64,000 nt of DNA from Musicola paradisiaca NCPPB 2511 (GTDB lineage Bacteria > Pseudomonadota > Gammaproteobacteria > Enterobacterales > Enterobacteriaceae): contig NZ_CM001857.1 of assembly GCF_000400505.1 (NCBI RefSeq), positions 2,213,735-2,277,734 on the forward strand. Direction: 5' to 3'. The notes beneath the pieces were generated by a model, which ran no database searches, was not told the origin of the DNA, and saw only the letters and a list, made by a program, of their open reading frames with translations. The translations under genes were made by a program, and so were the position numbers. This document shows positions 25,084-34,186 of this stretch, one piece after another. Within the stretch, counting starts at the first letter, position 1. Each line of letters begins with the position of its first letter.

Positions 25084-25245
25084 ACTGACGTCATATTTTG
25101 TTATTCCGAGGACGACACACGTATGGCTGGATCTTTCGCGTAAAGTAGCCCACAGTCATACCGGTCAGGACGCCTGCGCCGGCGGGTGTATTATCATCCT
25201 GATTGAAAAGGATAAGTAAAAAACCGCAGTCAGAGGAAAACACGC

Positions 25246-25995
25246 ATGATCATTTTAGTCACTGGCGCCACCGCAGGATTTGGCGAGTCGATTACCCGGA
25301 AATTCATCAAGGCCGGACACCAGGTCGTCGCGACCGGGCGCCGTCAGGAACGTCTGGATTCATTGAAAGCGGAATTCGGTGAAGCGGTGCATGTGCTGCG
25401 TCTGGATGTCCGCGATCGCAAGGCGGTCGAACAGGCGATTGCCGCGCTGCCTGAGGCATGGCGCCATATTGATGTTTTGGTGAACAACGCCGGATTGGCG
25501 CTGGGCCTGGAGCCGGCTCATCGGGCTTCAGTCGATGATTGGGAAACCATGATCGATACCAATAACAAAGGGCTGGTGTATATGACCCACGCTGTATTGC
25601 CCAGCATGGTGGCGCGGAATATCGGCCATGTTATCAATATTGGCTCTACGGCGGGCAACTGGCCTTATGCCGGCGGTAATGTCTACGGTGCAAGCAAAGC
25701 GTTTGTCCGTCAGTTCAGTTTAGGATTGCGTACCGACCTGTTCGGCACCCAGGTACGGGTCACTAACATCGAACCGGGACTGGTAGGAGGCACTGAATTT
25801 TCAGCGGTGCGTTTCAAAGGTAATGAAGATAAAGTGCGCCAGACTTATGACAAAGCCAACCCGCTGACGCCGGACGACGTGGCGGAAGCCGTATTCTGGG
25901 TAGCGACGTTGCCCGCGCATGTGAATATCAATACGCTCGAAATGATGCCGGTCAACCAGACCTATGCCGGGTTGAAGGTTCATCGCGACGAATGA
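25246..25995 (+). CDS. ydfG: NADP-dependent 3-hydroxy acid dehydrogenase YdfG
   Basis: A 249-residue short-chain dehydrogenase. The cofactor motif is TGATAGFG at residues 6-13, NNAG follows, and the catalytic YxxxK is in VYGASKAF with the Ser in NIGSTAG. It matches E. coli YdfG (malonic semialdehyde and L-allo-threonine/3-hydroxy acid oxidoreductase) closely, including the C-terminal MPVNQTYAGL. AGAGGAAA provides the ribosome site. A terminator follows. Confidence 0.92.
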   Translation: MIILVTGATAGFGESITRKFIKAGHQVVATGRRQERLDSLKAEFGEAVHVLRLDVRDRKAVEQAIAALPEAWRHIDVLVNNAGLALGLEPAHRASVDDWETMIDTNNKGLVYMTHAVLPSMVARNIGHVINIGSTAGNWPYAGGNVYGASKAFVRQFSLGLRTDLFGTQVRVTNIEPGLVGGTEFSAVRFKGNEDKVRQTYDKANPLTPDDVAEAVFWVATLPAHVNINTLEMMPVNQTYAGLKVHRDE

Positions 25996-26044
25996 TTTTC
26001 GACGCCGGTGGGTATTTCCCCCGGCGCTGATTACCTCTGCCGTC

Positions 26045-26066
26045 AACGCCCGCCAGGGCGTTTTTT
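26045..26066 (+). terminator. ydfG terminator
   Basis: AACGCCC and GGGCGTT form a 7-base stem with a 4-base loop, ending in six T. It lies 50 bases after the ydfG stop. Confidence 0.8.
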
Positions 26067-26088
26067 GTCGCCCTCATTTGCCATACCT

Positions 26089-26139
26089 GATGTTTTACGT
26101 CGATGGATGTTTTACGTTGACGGATGTTTTACGTCGATG
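26089..26139. repeat. Three tandem copies of a 17-base unit
   Basis: The unit GATGTTTTACGTCGATG occurs at 26089 and 26123 exactly, and at 26106 with two changes. The array sits between the ydfG terminator and ynfB. Nothing else in 25996-26415 looks functional apart from the terminator. Confidence 0.85.
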
Positions 26140-26415
26140 TTGGCGAGCAATCCTTATCGGGAACCGCGGCAGACACAGGCAGTGAATGCGGATTGGCATA
26201 AGGTTTCAGGCGCTTCAGCCCGGTGTGCGATCCGGCATGGTCATTAACCTCCCCCGTCCTGCCTAATGTGTGATGATATGCGGAATACATCAACTTGAAA
26301 CATCTGTAAGCTTTAGGTAAAGGTTTCATAACGCTTTAATGATGCTATAGTTTTATGGCGTTTCCGGTATGTCTGGAATCGCGTCGTCATTCACACAATG
26401 TCCTCTGGGTGAACA

Positions 26416-26751
26416 ATGCAGAAAACATCTCGTCACTTACTTTTTTCTCTGGCCGGTTTGCTGATGGCCGGCCTCTGGCAGCCCGCACAGGCAGCCACGC
26501 AACATGTGATTATCGAAAACGGCAACAGCGCCCTGTCCAAAGAAGCCGCACGGCAAAGTAGCGAGCAATGGAATGACACCCGCAATTTGCGTCGAAAGGT
26601 CAACAGCCGCGCCGAAAAAGAATTCGATAAAGTGGAACGTGCGATCGATGGCGAAGAAAAATGTAACGCCAGCAGCAACTTTAATGCGTACTGGGAAGCC
26701 AAAACCTCCCGCTGCCTTGACCGCCGAACCGGGCGCCCGGCGATGCCCTGA
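26416..26751 (+). CDS. ynfB: DUF1283 periplasmic protein YnfB
   Basis: A 111-residue protein of the YnfB family (UPF0482). A signal peptide of about 27 residues ends in QPAQA, giving a small mature protein. The conserved blocks are [14 protein letters not shown] and [19 protein letters not shown] with two cysteines that probably form a disulfide in the periplasm. The function of the family is unknown. A strong terminator follows 36 bases after the stop. Confidence 0.9.
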   Translation: MQKTSRHLLFSLAGLLMAGLWQPAQAATQHVIIENGNSALSKEAARQSSEQWNDTRNLRRKVNSRAEKEFDKVERAIDGEEKCNASSNFNAYWEAKTSRCLDRRTGRPAMP

Positions 26752-26787
26752 TTATTGTTGTCCACCCGTTAACGTTTTTATTCTTCC

Positions 26788-26816
26788 AGCCTGACTTTCG
26801 TCAGGCTTATTTTTTG
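26788..26816 (+). terminator. ynfB terminator
   Basis: AGCCTGAC and GTCAGGCT pair with a 4-base loop and are followed by TATTTTTT. Confidence 0.85.
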
Positions 26817-26995
26817 CAAACGCAAAAATCCCCCCCGATGGCAACACCTGCCGATGGGATGGGCGAGCATTGAGGGATGCCCGATGATGTTAAGGGAATA
26901 ACGGTCTGCTGGCATGATGACAAAAAGATCCCGGAGAAGGCGAACGCTTGACTCCGGGAGCGGGTTTGGTTGCGTCATCGCTGTGACATGGCGCT

Positions 26996-27661
26996 TTATT
27001 GCATTAACGCGGACAGATCGATGTAGGACGATAAATCGCGTTGGCTGGCACGCGGCAGGTACGGCAACTCGCCCAGCTGCGGCGCCGGGATCTTTTTACG
27101 CAAGGCATGGATAATTTCAGCGTAATTGGCAAGCCCCGGGTTGATACGGTTAGCGACCCAGCCAGCCAGTGGTAGCCCGTCATTGATGACCGCTTGCGCC
27201 GTCAGCAACGCATGATTGATGCACCCCAGCTTAATGCCAACCACCAAAATCACCGGCAGTTGTTCCTGTATAACCCAATCGGAATAAGTACGCATATCAT
27301 TCATCAGCGTCCGCCAACCGCCGCTGCCTTCCACGATCACCACGTCCGCCATTTCGCCAAGCTGGTTCAGGCCTTGCGTCATGGCGCTATAGCGGATTAC
27401 CCCTTCGCTGGCGCTGATTTCATCTTCCATCAGCGCCACTGGATTTACCTGTTCGTAGGACAGCGTCAGTGACGACGCTTCTTGCAGAATCAACGCATCA
27501 TTGTTACGCAGCCCTGCTTCCGTCTCCGTACAGCCTTTGCCGATGGGTTTATAACCCGCCACGGTTTTGCCGGCCTTCGTCAGCGCCTGTAATAACGCTT
27601 TGGATACAATCGTTTTACCAACGGCTGTATCGGTACCTGTAACAAAAATACGCTTTAACAT
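26996..27661 (-). CDS. ynfK: Dethiobiotin synthetase-like protein YnfK (BioD2)
   Basis: A 221-residue P-loop ATPase of the BioD family, which closes the ureido ring of dethiobiotin with CO2 and ATP. Motifs: GTDTAVGKT at residues 8-16, the substrate Lys in YKPIGKG, and VEGSGGW where BioD has its Mg-binding VEGAGG. The start at 27661 (MLKRIF) has GGAG upstream; a longer frame to 27715 is not supported. No biotin genes are near. It lies next to mlc as ynfK does in E. coli, so it is the second, BioD2-type copy, whose role in biotin synthesis is probably minor. Confidence 0.88.
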   Translation of the reverse strand: MLKRIFVTGTDTAVGKTIVSKALLQALTKAGKTVAGYKPIGKGCTETEAGLRNNDALILQEASSLTLSYEQVNPVALMEDEISASEGVIRYSAMTQGLNQLGEMADVVIVEGSGGWRTLMNDMRTYSDWVIQEQLPVILVVGIKLGCINHALLTAQAVINDGLPLAGWVANRINPGLANYAEIIHALRKKIPAPQLGELPYLPRASQRDLSSYIDLSALMQ

Positions 27662-27791
27662 GAAAATACCACTCCGGCAGGTCCCACCTGAAAAAATAAC
27701 CTCAAACAAGCACATACTTACAAGGTTAAAAGTCTAGGCGATGCCCCTGGCGGGCAGCTTGCGTTAGCTCAATGTTTTGTCTGTCAGTCCA

Positions 27792-29009
27792 CTACCCTTG
27801 CAGCAGTTTTATTAGCAATGAACCGTTGTAGAGCGCGTCTTTCACCAGCGCGGCACCGGGAATGGTTCCCTGATTGTAGAAATGCGTGGCGGTAACTTGA
27901 AGATTATGGCTATAGGCTGGCAACGCTTGCCGACGGATGCAGTCCATCATGGCGGGATACAGGATATCGGCGGCCTGATTCAGCGGGGAGCCGACCAGGA
28001 TTTTTTCCGGGTTGAACAAATTAACCATGATGGCGGCGATACGTCCCACATTATTGCCGACGTCCATGATGATATCTCGGGCGAGCGGGTCGCCGTTTAG
28101 CGCGGCGGAACACAACGACTCGACGCTGAGCGGCGAACCGTGCAGCATCGAGCTCATGGACACGTTCAACCGCTGCTGCGCCAGCTCCAGCATGCTCTCG
28201 GTGCTGGCAACCGTTTCCAGACAGCCGTGATTACCGCAGTAACAACGTTTACCGTAAGGATCAACTTGCGTATGGCCGATCTCCACCAGATTACGGCTGC
28301 CGGCATGCAGAATGCGCCCATCAGTAATCACCCCGGCCCCGACATTGTGGTCGATCACCAGCTGAATAATATTACGGCATCCACGGGCGGCGCCGAACAG
28401 CGCCTCAGCCATCGTCCAGGCGCAGATATCGTGTTGCAGGTAAACCGGCACGCCAGTCCGTTCAGTCAACACCGGGCCGATAGCCATGTCTTCGATATTG
28501 TAAAACGGCATGCGATGAATGATGCCGGTGGTTGAATCCACCATGCCGGGGGATGTGATGGCGATGGCTGTCAGACGTTCCAGCTTTTTCTGGTGGCGAA
28601 TAAAAAAGTGGTCAATTTCAGAGAGGAGCCGATCCAACAGCGATTCCGCATGTTGCGCCGGTAGCGGAACGTCATCCTCCACCACCAGTTTGCTGCTCAA
28701 ATCACGGAGCGCCAGCGTCGCCCATTCGCGGCTGATGCGCACGGAAAGGTAGTGCCAGGCATCAGTATCCAGCACCAGGCCGATAGCGGGCCGGCCGCGA
28801 CTGCCGATTTCCTGATATTCCGTTTCCTTTACCAGATGGGCATCCATCAGTTCGCGCACAATTTTCGTAATACTGGCCGGTGCAAGCTGCGCCTTCTTGG
28901 ATAACTCAATGCGCGAGATGGGACCATATTCATCAATCAGCCGATACACGCCTCCTGCATTCATCTGTTTTATCTGATCGATGTGTCCGGGCTGACCACT
29001 GGCAATCAC
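27792..29009 (-). CDS. mlc: Global glucose-responsive repressor Mlc
   Basis: A 405-residue ROK-family repressor. It begins with GTG. An N-terminal winged helix (ISRIELSKKAQLAPASITKI) is followed by the ROK domain with the zinc-binding motif GHTQVDPYGKRCYCGNHGC, in which His and three Cys bind zinc. In E. coli Mlc represses ptsG, manXYZ, malT and pts, and is sequestered at the membrane by unphosphorylated EIICB-Glc during glucose uptake. Gene order ynfK-mlc-ynfL-ynfM is conserved with E. coli. Confidence 0.95.
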   Translation of the reverse strand: MIASGQPGHIDQIKQMNAGGVYRLIDEYGPISRIELSKKAQLAPASITKIVRELMDAHLVKETEYQEIGSRGRPAIGLVLDTDAWHYLSVRISREWATLALRDLSSKLVVEDDVPLPAQHAESLLDRLLSEIDHFFIRHQKKLERLTAIAITSPGMVDSTTGIIHRMPFYNIEDMAIGPVLTERTGVPVYLQHDICAWTMAEALFGAARGCRNIIQLVIDHNVGAGVITDGRILHAGSRNLVEIGHTQVDPYGKRCYCGNHGCLETVASTESMLELAQQRLNVSMSSMLHGSPLSVESLCSAALNGDPLARDIIMDVGNNVGRIAAIMVNLFNPEKILVGSPLNQAADILYPAMMDCIRRQALPAYSHNLQVTATHFYNQGTIPGAALVKDALYNGSLLIKLLQG

Positions 29010-29126
29010 TCTGGCACGGCTCCTGGCGGTTATGCGTGACGTTATTTTTCACGCTGCAAAATAAAAAACTGTGGCTATGGTGTAGCTTTTGCCGGGGGCC
29101 GTCAAATATTTGATTCGATATGTGAT

Positions 29127-30041
29127 TTAACGCACATATTTTTTGTTGCTGGTGCTCAGCATTAAGGCAATTAGCGTTTGTGCGGCCGAGGTCAACGGCC
29201 GATGCTGCGGTGTCACCAGCCACATTTCGCTAATGGCATCCTTTTCTTTCAGGGATAGATATTTCACGCCATCAACCCGAATACGACGGAATGACGCGGG
29301 CAACAATGACACCCCCAAGCCGGAGGAAACCAGACCGATAATGGTCATCGCCTCGCCCACCTCCTGCGTAATATAAGGTTTGATATCGTATTTTTTGAGC
29401 AGCGTCAGGATTTCGTCGTACAACGCGGTACCTACTTCGCGTGAGAAAAAGACAAAGGGCTCGTTGGCCAGTTGCTGGATGCTGATGCATTCCTCCGGCG
29501 ATGACGCCAGCGGATGTTCTTCATGCACCACGGCAACCATCGGTTCATGCAATAACAGTTGGTGGTGCAACGCATCGGGCAGCGGATTATTGCGCATGAC
29601 CCCCAGATCCAGCTTGCCGCTGAGCAGCGGTTCGATCTGCTGCTTGGTGTTGATCTCCAGCATCTGGATGTGAACATCAGGATAGGCCTGGCGAAAATGC
29701 AGCAAACTGCGCGACACTTTATTGACGAACGGCGCAGAGGATGTAAAACCGATACTGAGCTCGCCCAGTTCTCCCCGCTGGATGCGCGCCGCCCGCTCCG
29801 CCGCCTGATTGACCTGATTGATGATTCCCCAGGACTCTTTTAAAAATTGCTGGCCGGCCGGTGTAAGACGGACATTGCGGTTATTGCGCTCCAGCAGTCT
29901 GGCGCCCACCTGTTCTTCCAGTATTTGAATCTGTTGGCTTAACGGCGGTTGGGAAATATTGAGTTTTTCCGCCGCCCGACCGAAATGAAGTTCTTCGGCG
30001 ACGGCAATGAAATAGCGTAAATGTCTGAGTTCGATATTCAT
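29127..30041 (-). CDS. ynfL: LysR-family regulator YnfL
   Basis: A 304-residue LysR-type regulator. The N-terminal helix-turn-helix spans about residues 18-37 (HFGRAAEKLNISQPPLSQQI), and the effector-binding domain follows from about 90. It is divergent from the MFS gene ynfM, with a 107-base AT-rich gap containing ATTAAT repeats suited to LysR binding, so it probably controls that transporter. The inducer is unknown. Confidence 0.88.
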   Translation of the reverse strand: MNIELRHLRYFIAVAEELHFGRAAEKLNISQPPLSQQIQILEEQVGARLLERNNRNVRLTPAGQQFLKESWGIINQVNQAAERAARIQRGELGELSIGFTSSAPFVNKVSRSLLHFRQAYPDVHIQMLEINTKQQIEPLLSGKLDLGVMRNNPLPDALHHQLLLHEPMVAVVHEEHPLASSPEECISIQQLANEPFVFFSREVGTALYDEILTLLKKYDIKPYITQEVGEAMTIIGLVSSGLGVSLLPASFRRIRVDGVKYLSLKEKDAISEMWLVTPQHRPLTSAAQTLIALMLSTSNKKYVR

Positions 30042-30148
30042 ATTTTAAAAGTATTAATGTCAATTATTAATATATTATACAAAACAATGACGGGATCCTA
30101 TCATGCATTCACTGACGCTTTTGCCGTTGTTCCGGATAAGGATTTATT

Positions 30149-31423
30149 TTGAGTACCCCGCTGTCTTCGCATGGAATGTCCGCTTCTGTCATTGATGACA
30201 TTCAATATCCACGTAAAACCTCTATTTCGACCTATAAAATTCCGTTCATCAGCCGCGGTACGCCCCAGTTCATTCGGGTGACGCTGGCGCTGTTTTCCGC
30301 CGGCCTGGCTACCTTTGCCCTTCTATACTGCGTTCAGCCGATTCTGCCGGTGTTGTCGCTGGCGTTTGATGTTTCTCCGGCGACCGGCAGCCTGTCCTTG
30401 TCGGTATCCACCATCACGATGGCGATCGGGCTGCTGTTTACCGGCCCCTTGTCCGATACCATCGGACGTAAAAACGTCATGGTGGTTTCGTTGCTGTTGG
30501 CGGCAATCTGTACGCTGATATGCAGCTTTATGACCAGCTGGCACGCCATCCTGGTGATGCGCGCCTTAACCGGCTTAGCGTTAAGCGGCGTTGCCGCGGT
30601 CGCGATGACGTATTTGAGCGAAGAAATTCACCCGAGCGTAGTGGCCTTTTCCATGGGGTTGTATATCAGCGGCAACTCGATTGGCGGTATGAGCGGTCGG
30701 TTGCTGACCGGGGTCATGACCGATTTTTTTGGCTGGCGTATAGCCATGGCGGCGATCGGTTTTATCGCCCTGGCCGCATCCATCACTTTTTGGCGAGCGT
30801 TGCCGGCGTCCCGCCATTTTCGCGCCGGCTCCCTGCGGCCGCGAACCTTGCTGATCAATGCCCGTTTGCACTGGCGGGATGCCGGTCTGCCCCTGCTGTT
30901 TGTGGAAGGTTTCCTGCTGATGGGGTCTTTTGTGACGCTGTTCAACTATATTAGCTACCGCCTGCTGGCTGAACCTTACCATCTGAGCCAAACCGTGGTC
31001 GGTATGCTGTCCGTGGTTTTTCTGACCGGTAGTTACGCCTCTCCTCGCGCGGGCGCGATGACTGTCCGTTTTGGTCGCGGGCCGGTACTCGTCGGTTTTA
31101 CTGCGCTTATGTTGTTGGGATTGCTTGTGACGATGTGCGACTCGTTGATTGCGGTCTTCTTCGGCATGATGTTGTTCACGGCTGGCTTCTTTGCCTCCCA
31201 TTCGGTGGCGAGCAGCTGGATTGGGCTGCGTGCGCAACGCGCCAAAGGTCAGGCCGCCTCCATGTACCTGTTTTTCTACTATCTGGGTTCCAGCCTGGCG
31301 GGAACAACCGGCGGATTCTTTTGGTATCACTACGGCTGGAATGGTGTCGTCGTGTTCTTATCCCTGCTGCTGTTCATGGCCGTACTCATCGGTTTCAAAC
31401 TTAATGCGTTGACTCACAAATAA
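30149..31423 (+). CDS. ynfM: MFS transporter YnfM
   Basis: A 424-residue major facilitator protein with about twelve membrane helices, most of which can be traced (for example LALFSAGLATFALLYCVQPI and FFYYLGSSLAGTTGGFFWY). The loop 2-3 signature is GPLSDTIGRK. It matches E. coli YnfM, related to arabinose/drug exporters. The start at 30149 is TTG- or GTG-like in context; an ATG for a slightly shorter form at MSASVID is possible. It is probably regulated by the divergent ynfL product. Confidence 0.87.
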   Translation: MSTPLSSHGMSASVIDDIQYPRKTSISTYKIPFISRGTPQFIRVTLALFSAGLATFALLYCVQPILPVLSLAFDVSPATGSLSLSVSTITMAIGLLFTGPLSDTIGRKNVMVVSLLLAAICTLICSFMTSWHAILVMRALTGLALSGVAAVAMTYLSEEIHPSVVAFSMGLYISGNSIGGMSGRLLTGVMTDFFGWRIAMAAIGFIALAASITFWRALPASRHFRAGSLRPRTLLINARLHWRDAGLPLLFVEGFLLMGSFVTLFNYISYRLLAEPYHLSQTVVGMLSVVFLTGSYASPRAGAMTVRFGRGPVLVGFTALMLLGLLVTMCDSLIAVFFGMMLFTAGFFASHSVASSWIGLRAQRAKGQAASMYLFFYYLGSSLAGTTGGFFWYHYGWNGVVVFLSLLLFMAVLIGFKLNALTHK

Positions 31424-31453
31424 CCCCATTACGGTCTCTGTGTTCCCTAAATC

Positions 31454-31548
31454 CACATATCGGTGCGACAAGGCGGCGGAGATCGCCAAGCGCGCATCAT
31501 GAAGGGCTGACGTTGAAAGCGGCGGCACTGAAACGGGGATATTTGACG
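31454..31548 (+). pseudogene. Inverted fumC 3' fragment
   Basis: About 95 bases are nearly identical to the 3' part of the intact fumC on the other strand (32671-32766). The translation gives [10 protein letters not shown], then after a two-base loss [17 protein letters not shown]. Because the copy is in the opposite direction, the two form an imperfect inverted repeat enclosing the Ter site and tus. It cannot encode a functional protein. Confidence 0.85.
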
Positions 31549-31625
31549 AGAGACCGTGCCCTATTCTTCCTGTTGAGCTGATGTACGATCTGCTGTTGCT
31601 TGAGGAGGCGGTTTTGAGTTTAAAT

Positions 31626-31648
31626 AAACAGTATGTTGTAACTAATAT
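31626..31648 (+). other. Tus-binding Ter site (TerB-like) before tus
   Basis: The core GTATGTTGTAACTA at 31631-31644 is identical to E. coli TerB. The required G:C is at the left end, so Tus bound here should stop a rightward fork and let a leftward one pass. It ends ten bases before the tus start, so Tus probably represses its own transcription, as in E. coli. Confidence 0.92.
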
Positions 31649-31657
31649 GGTGTTTCT

Positions 31658-32581
31658 ATGGCTGCATACGATTTAATAGAACGCATGACGACGCATTTTC
31701 GGCTCATGGAAATGGCGCTGAAAGACATGCAACAGCTCTTTTTGTCTTTCCACTATCTGGGGGGATGTATTCATCCGTTGCCCTCGGTGGATAAAGGCTG
31801 TGAACACGACCCGGTCAACCGCATCGCGGTTTGCCGTCATACCGGCGAAACGGCGCGAGATTTGGGGCTACAACATTTCCGGCGCTTATTCATTCACCAT
31901 TATTCTGAGCGCGTCAGCAGCAAATCGGCGATTCGCCTCCCCGGCGTGCTTTGTTTCGCCGTGAAGCCACAGGAAATCCAGGCCGCCAGCGACCTGATCG
32001 CGAAAATCAACCGGCTAAAGTCTGAGCTGGAACAGATTATTACCGTCGAATCCGGGTTGGAGCCTGAGCAACGCTTTGATTTTGTACACACCCACCTTCG
32101 TGGATTGATCACATTAAGCGCTTATCGTCAGGTCATCATGCTGACCGATCCCGCGTCCGTTCGTTTTGGCTGGGCCAATAAAAACATCATTAAAAATCTG
32201 ACGCGCGAAGAACTGCTGGCAAATCTGGAAAAAAGCGTGCAATCCGGCCGTGCGGTGGCGCCCTACAGCAAAGAACAGCGAGCATCGCTGATCGCTGCAG
32301 AAATTAATGAGATAACCGCGCTACCGGCCAGTGCGATATTGAAAATCAAACGCCCGGTCAAAGTACAGCCGATTGCCCGGGTCTGGTATCCGGATGAGCA
32401 GAAACAAGTACAGTATCCCTGCCCATCACCGCTGCTGGTGCTATGCCAGGAAGGCATGATGCCGATTATCGGCGAACTCGAGGACTATGATGCCGATAAC
32501 ATCCGACATCGACATAAACCTCAGGCGAAACCGTTGCGGCTTATCATCCCCCGGCTGCATCTCTATGTTGATGAGAGCTAG
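31658..32581 (+). CDS. tus: Replication terminator protein Tus
   Basis: A 307-residue Tus, the same size as in E. coli (309). Conserved blocks are RLPGVLCF, VRFGWANKNIIKNL, LKIKRPVKVQPIARVWY and PLRLIIPRLHLYV; the KRPVKVQPIARVW strand lies in the DNA groove of the known structure. Tus binds Ter as a monomer and blocks the DnaB helicase from one side. The region between residues 10 and 60 is more divergent than the rest. It is convergent with fumC (14-base gap), and the gene order tus-fumC-manA-ydgA is as in E. coli, less fumA. Confidence 0.95.
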   Translation: MAAYDLIERMTTHFRLMEMALKDMQQLFLSFHYLGGCIHPLPSVDKGCEHDPVNRIAVCRHTGETARDLGLQHFRRLFIHHYSERVSSKSAIRLPGVLCFAVKPQEIQAASDLIAKINRLKSELEQIITVESGLEPEQRFDFVHTHLRGLITLSAYRQVIMLTDPASVRFGWANKNIIKNLTREELLANLEKSVQSGRAVAPYSKEQRASLIAAEINEITALPASAILKIKRPVKVQPIARVWYPDEQKQVQYPCPSPLLVLCQEGMMPIIGELEDYDADNIRHRHKPQAKPLRLIIPRLHLYVDES

Positions 32582-32595
32582 TTTCGGGCAGGCCG

Positions 32596-34008
32596 TCATC
32601 CTTTACTGTCCACGCGCGTCATGCTGCCGACCATGTTTTCCGGCCTAACCCATTCATCAAACTGGGATTCCGTCAAATATCCCAGTTTCAGTGCCGCCGC
32701 TTTCAACGTCAGCCCTTCATGATGCGCACGCTTGGCGATCTCCGCCGCCTTGTCGTACCCGATGTGTGGATTTAGCGCCGTCACCAGCATCAGGGAATCG
32801 TTCAACAAGTGATCGATACGCGCCAGATCCGGTTCAATCCCCACGGCGCAATGGACATTGAAACTGTTCATACCGTCGGCCAGCAGGCGGATTGATTGCA
32901 AAAAATTATGAATAATCATGGGCCGGTACACATTGAGCTCAAAATTACCGGAGGCGCCCCCCATGTTGATCGCGACATCATTCCCCATCACCTGGCAGCA
33001 CACCATGGTCAACGCCTCGCACTGCGTCGGATTCACTTTGCCTGGCATGATTGAACTGCCGGGTTCATTTTCCGGAATACGCAGCTCGCCGATACCGCAG
33101 CGCGGCCCGGAAGCCAGCCAGCGCACATCATTCGCGATTTTCATCAATGAAGCGGCCAGCCCCTTCAACGCGCCATGTCCTTGCACCAGCGCATCGCACG
33201 TCGCCAGCGCTTCAAACTTATTGGGTGCCGAGACAAACGGATGCCCCGTCAATTCGGCCAGCGCCTCCGCTACGCGGCGCGCATATTCCGGATGCGTATT
33301 CAGGCCGGTTCCCACCGCCGTTCCTCCTAATGCCAGCTCACATAAATGGGGAAGCGCGTTTTCGATATGCCTGAGGCTGTGTTCCAACATGGCGCACCAT
33401 CCGGATATTTCCTGCCCCAGGGTTAATGGCGTGGCATCCTGCAAATGGGTACGGCCGATTTTCACAATATGCCGAAACTGCCCGGCCTTATTGGCCAACG
33501 TATGCTGCAAAGCCGTCAGTTGCGGAATCAAATGTTCCCGCACGGCCGATACGGCGGCAACATGCATGGCCGTCGGGAAAACATCATTAGAACTCTGACT
33601 CTTATTGACATCGTCATTGGGGTGAACCCGCCGGTCGCCGCCACGAACGCCCCCCAATAGTTCGCTGGCTCGGTTGGCCAACACTTCATTCATATTCATA
33701 TTGGTTTGCGTACCGGAGCCGGTTTGCCAGATCGCCAGCGGAAACTCGGCGCCGTGCACCCCAGCTAAAACCTCGTCAGCGGCATGAATAATGGCGTCGG
33801 CCCGATCCGCCGGCAGCAATCCCAGGTCACAATTAACACGCGCGGCCGCCCGTTTGGTTCGCGCCAACGCGGCAATCAGGGCGGCCGGCATTTTCTCTTC
33901 AGAAATACGGAAGTGCTCCAGCGAGCGCTGGGTTTGTGCGCCCCACAATCTATCAGCGGGAACAGACACTTCGCCCATAGAATCTTTTTCCACTCGAGTT
34001 ATAGACAC
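32596..34008 (-). CDS. fumC: Class II fumarase
   Basis: A 470-residue iron-independent fumarase that interconverts fumarate and malate in the citric acid cycle. The superfamily signature is [11 protein letters not shown]; the substrate residues are in [10 protein letters not shown] and [11 protein letters not shown] choose the GTG at 34008 ([12 protein letters not shown]), which has AAGGAG six bases upstream and aligns with other FumC starts; an ATG nine codons further out is weaker. fumA, which lies beside fumC in E. coli, is absent. A partial copy of its 3' end lies beyond tus. Confidence 0.96.
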   Translation of the reverse strand: MSITRVEKDSMGEVSVPADRLWGAQTQRSLEHFRISEEKMPAALIAALARTKRAAARVNCDLGLLPADRADAIIHAADEVLAGVHGAEFPLAIWQTGSGTQTNMNMNEVLANRASELLGGVRGGDRRVHPNDDVNKSQSSNDVFPTAMHVAAVSAVREHLIPQLTALQHTLANKAGQFRHIVKIGRTHLQDATPLTLGQEISGWCAMLEHSLRHIENALPHLCELALGGTAVGTGLNTHPEYARRVAEALAELTGHPFVSAPNKFEALATCDALVQGHGALKGLAASLMKIANDVRWLASGPRCGIGELRIPENEPGSSIMPGKVNPTQCEALTMVCCQVMGNDVAINMGGASGNFELNVYRPMIIHNFLQSIRLLADGMNSFNVHCAVGIEPDLARIDHLLNDSLMLVTALNPHIGYDKAAEIAKRAHHEGLTLKAAALKLGYLTESQFDEWVRPENMVGSMTRVDSKG

Positions 34009-34186
34009 GGTTTTCTCCTTCACAATAAACATCATTTCGTCAAGTTGACGGATTTTATCCTTCTGGAATCATGGCTTATAAAGCATTACCATGGCCGCTA
34101 TTGATAAATACGACACAATATTTCTCTGATTGAACCCTCGTATTCATGGCCAAATTTAACCGTTAATTTAACAATGAGAAGCCGTC

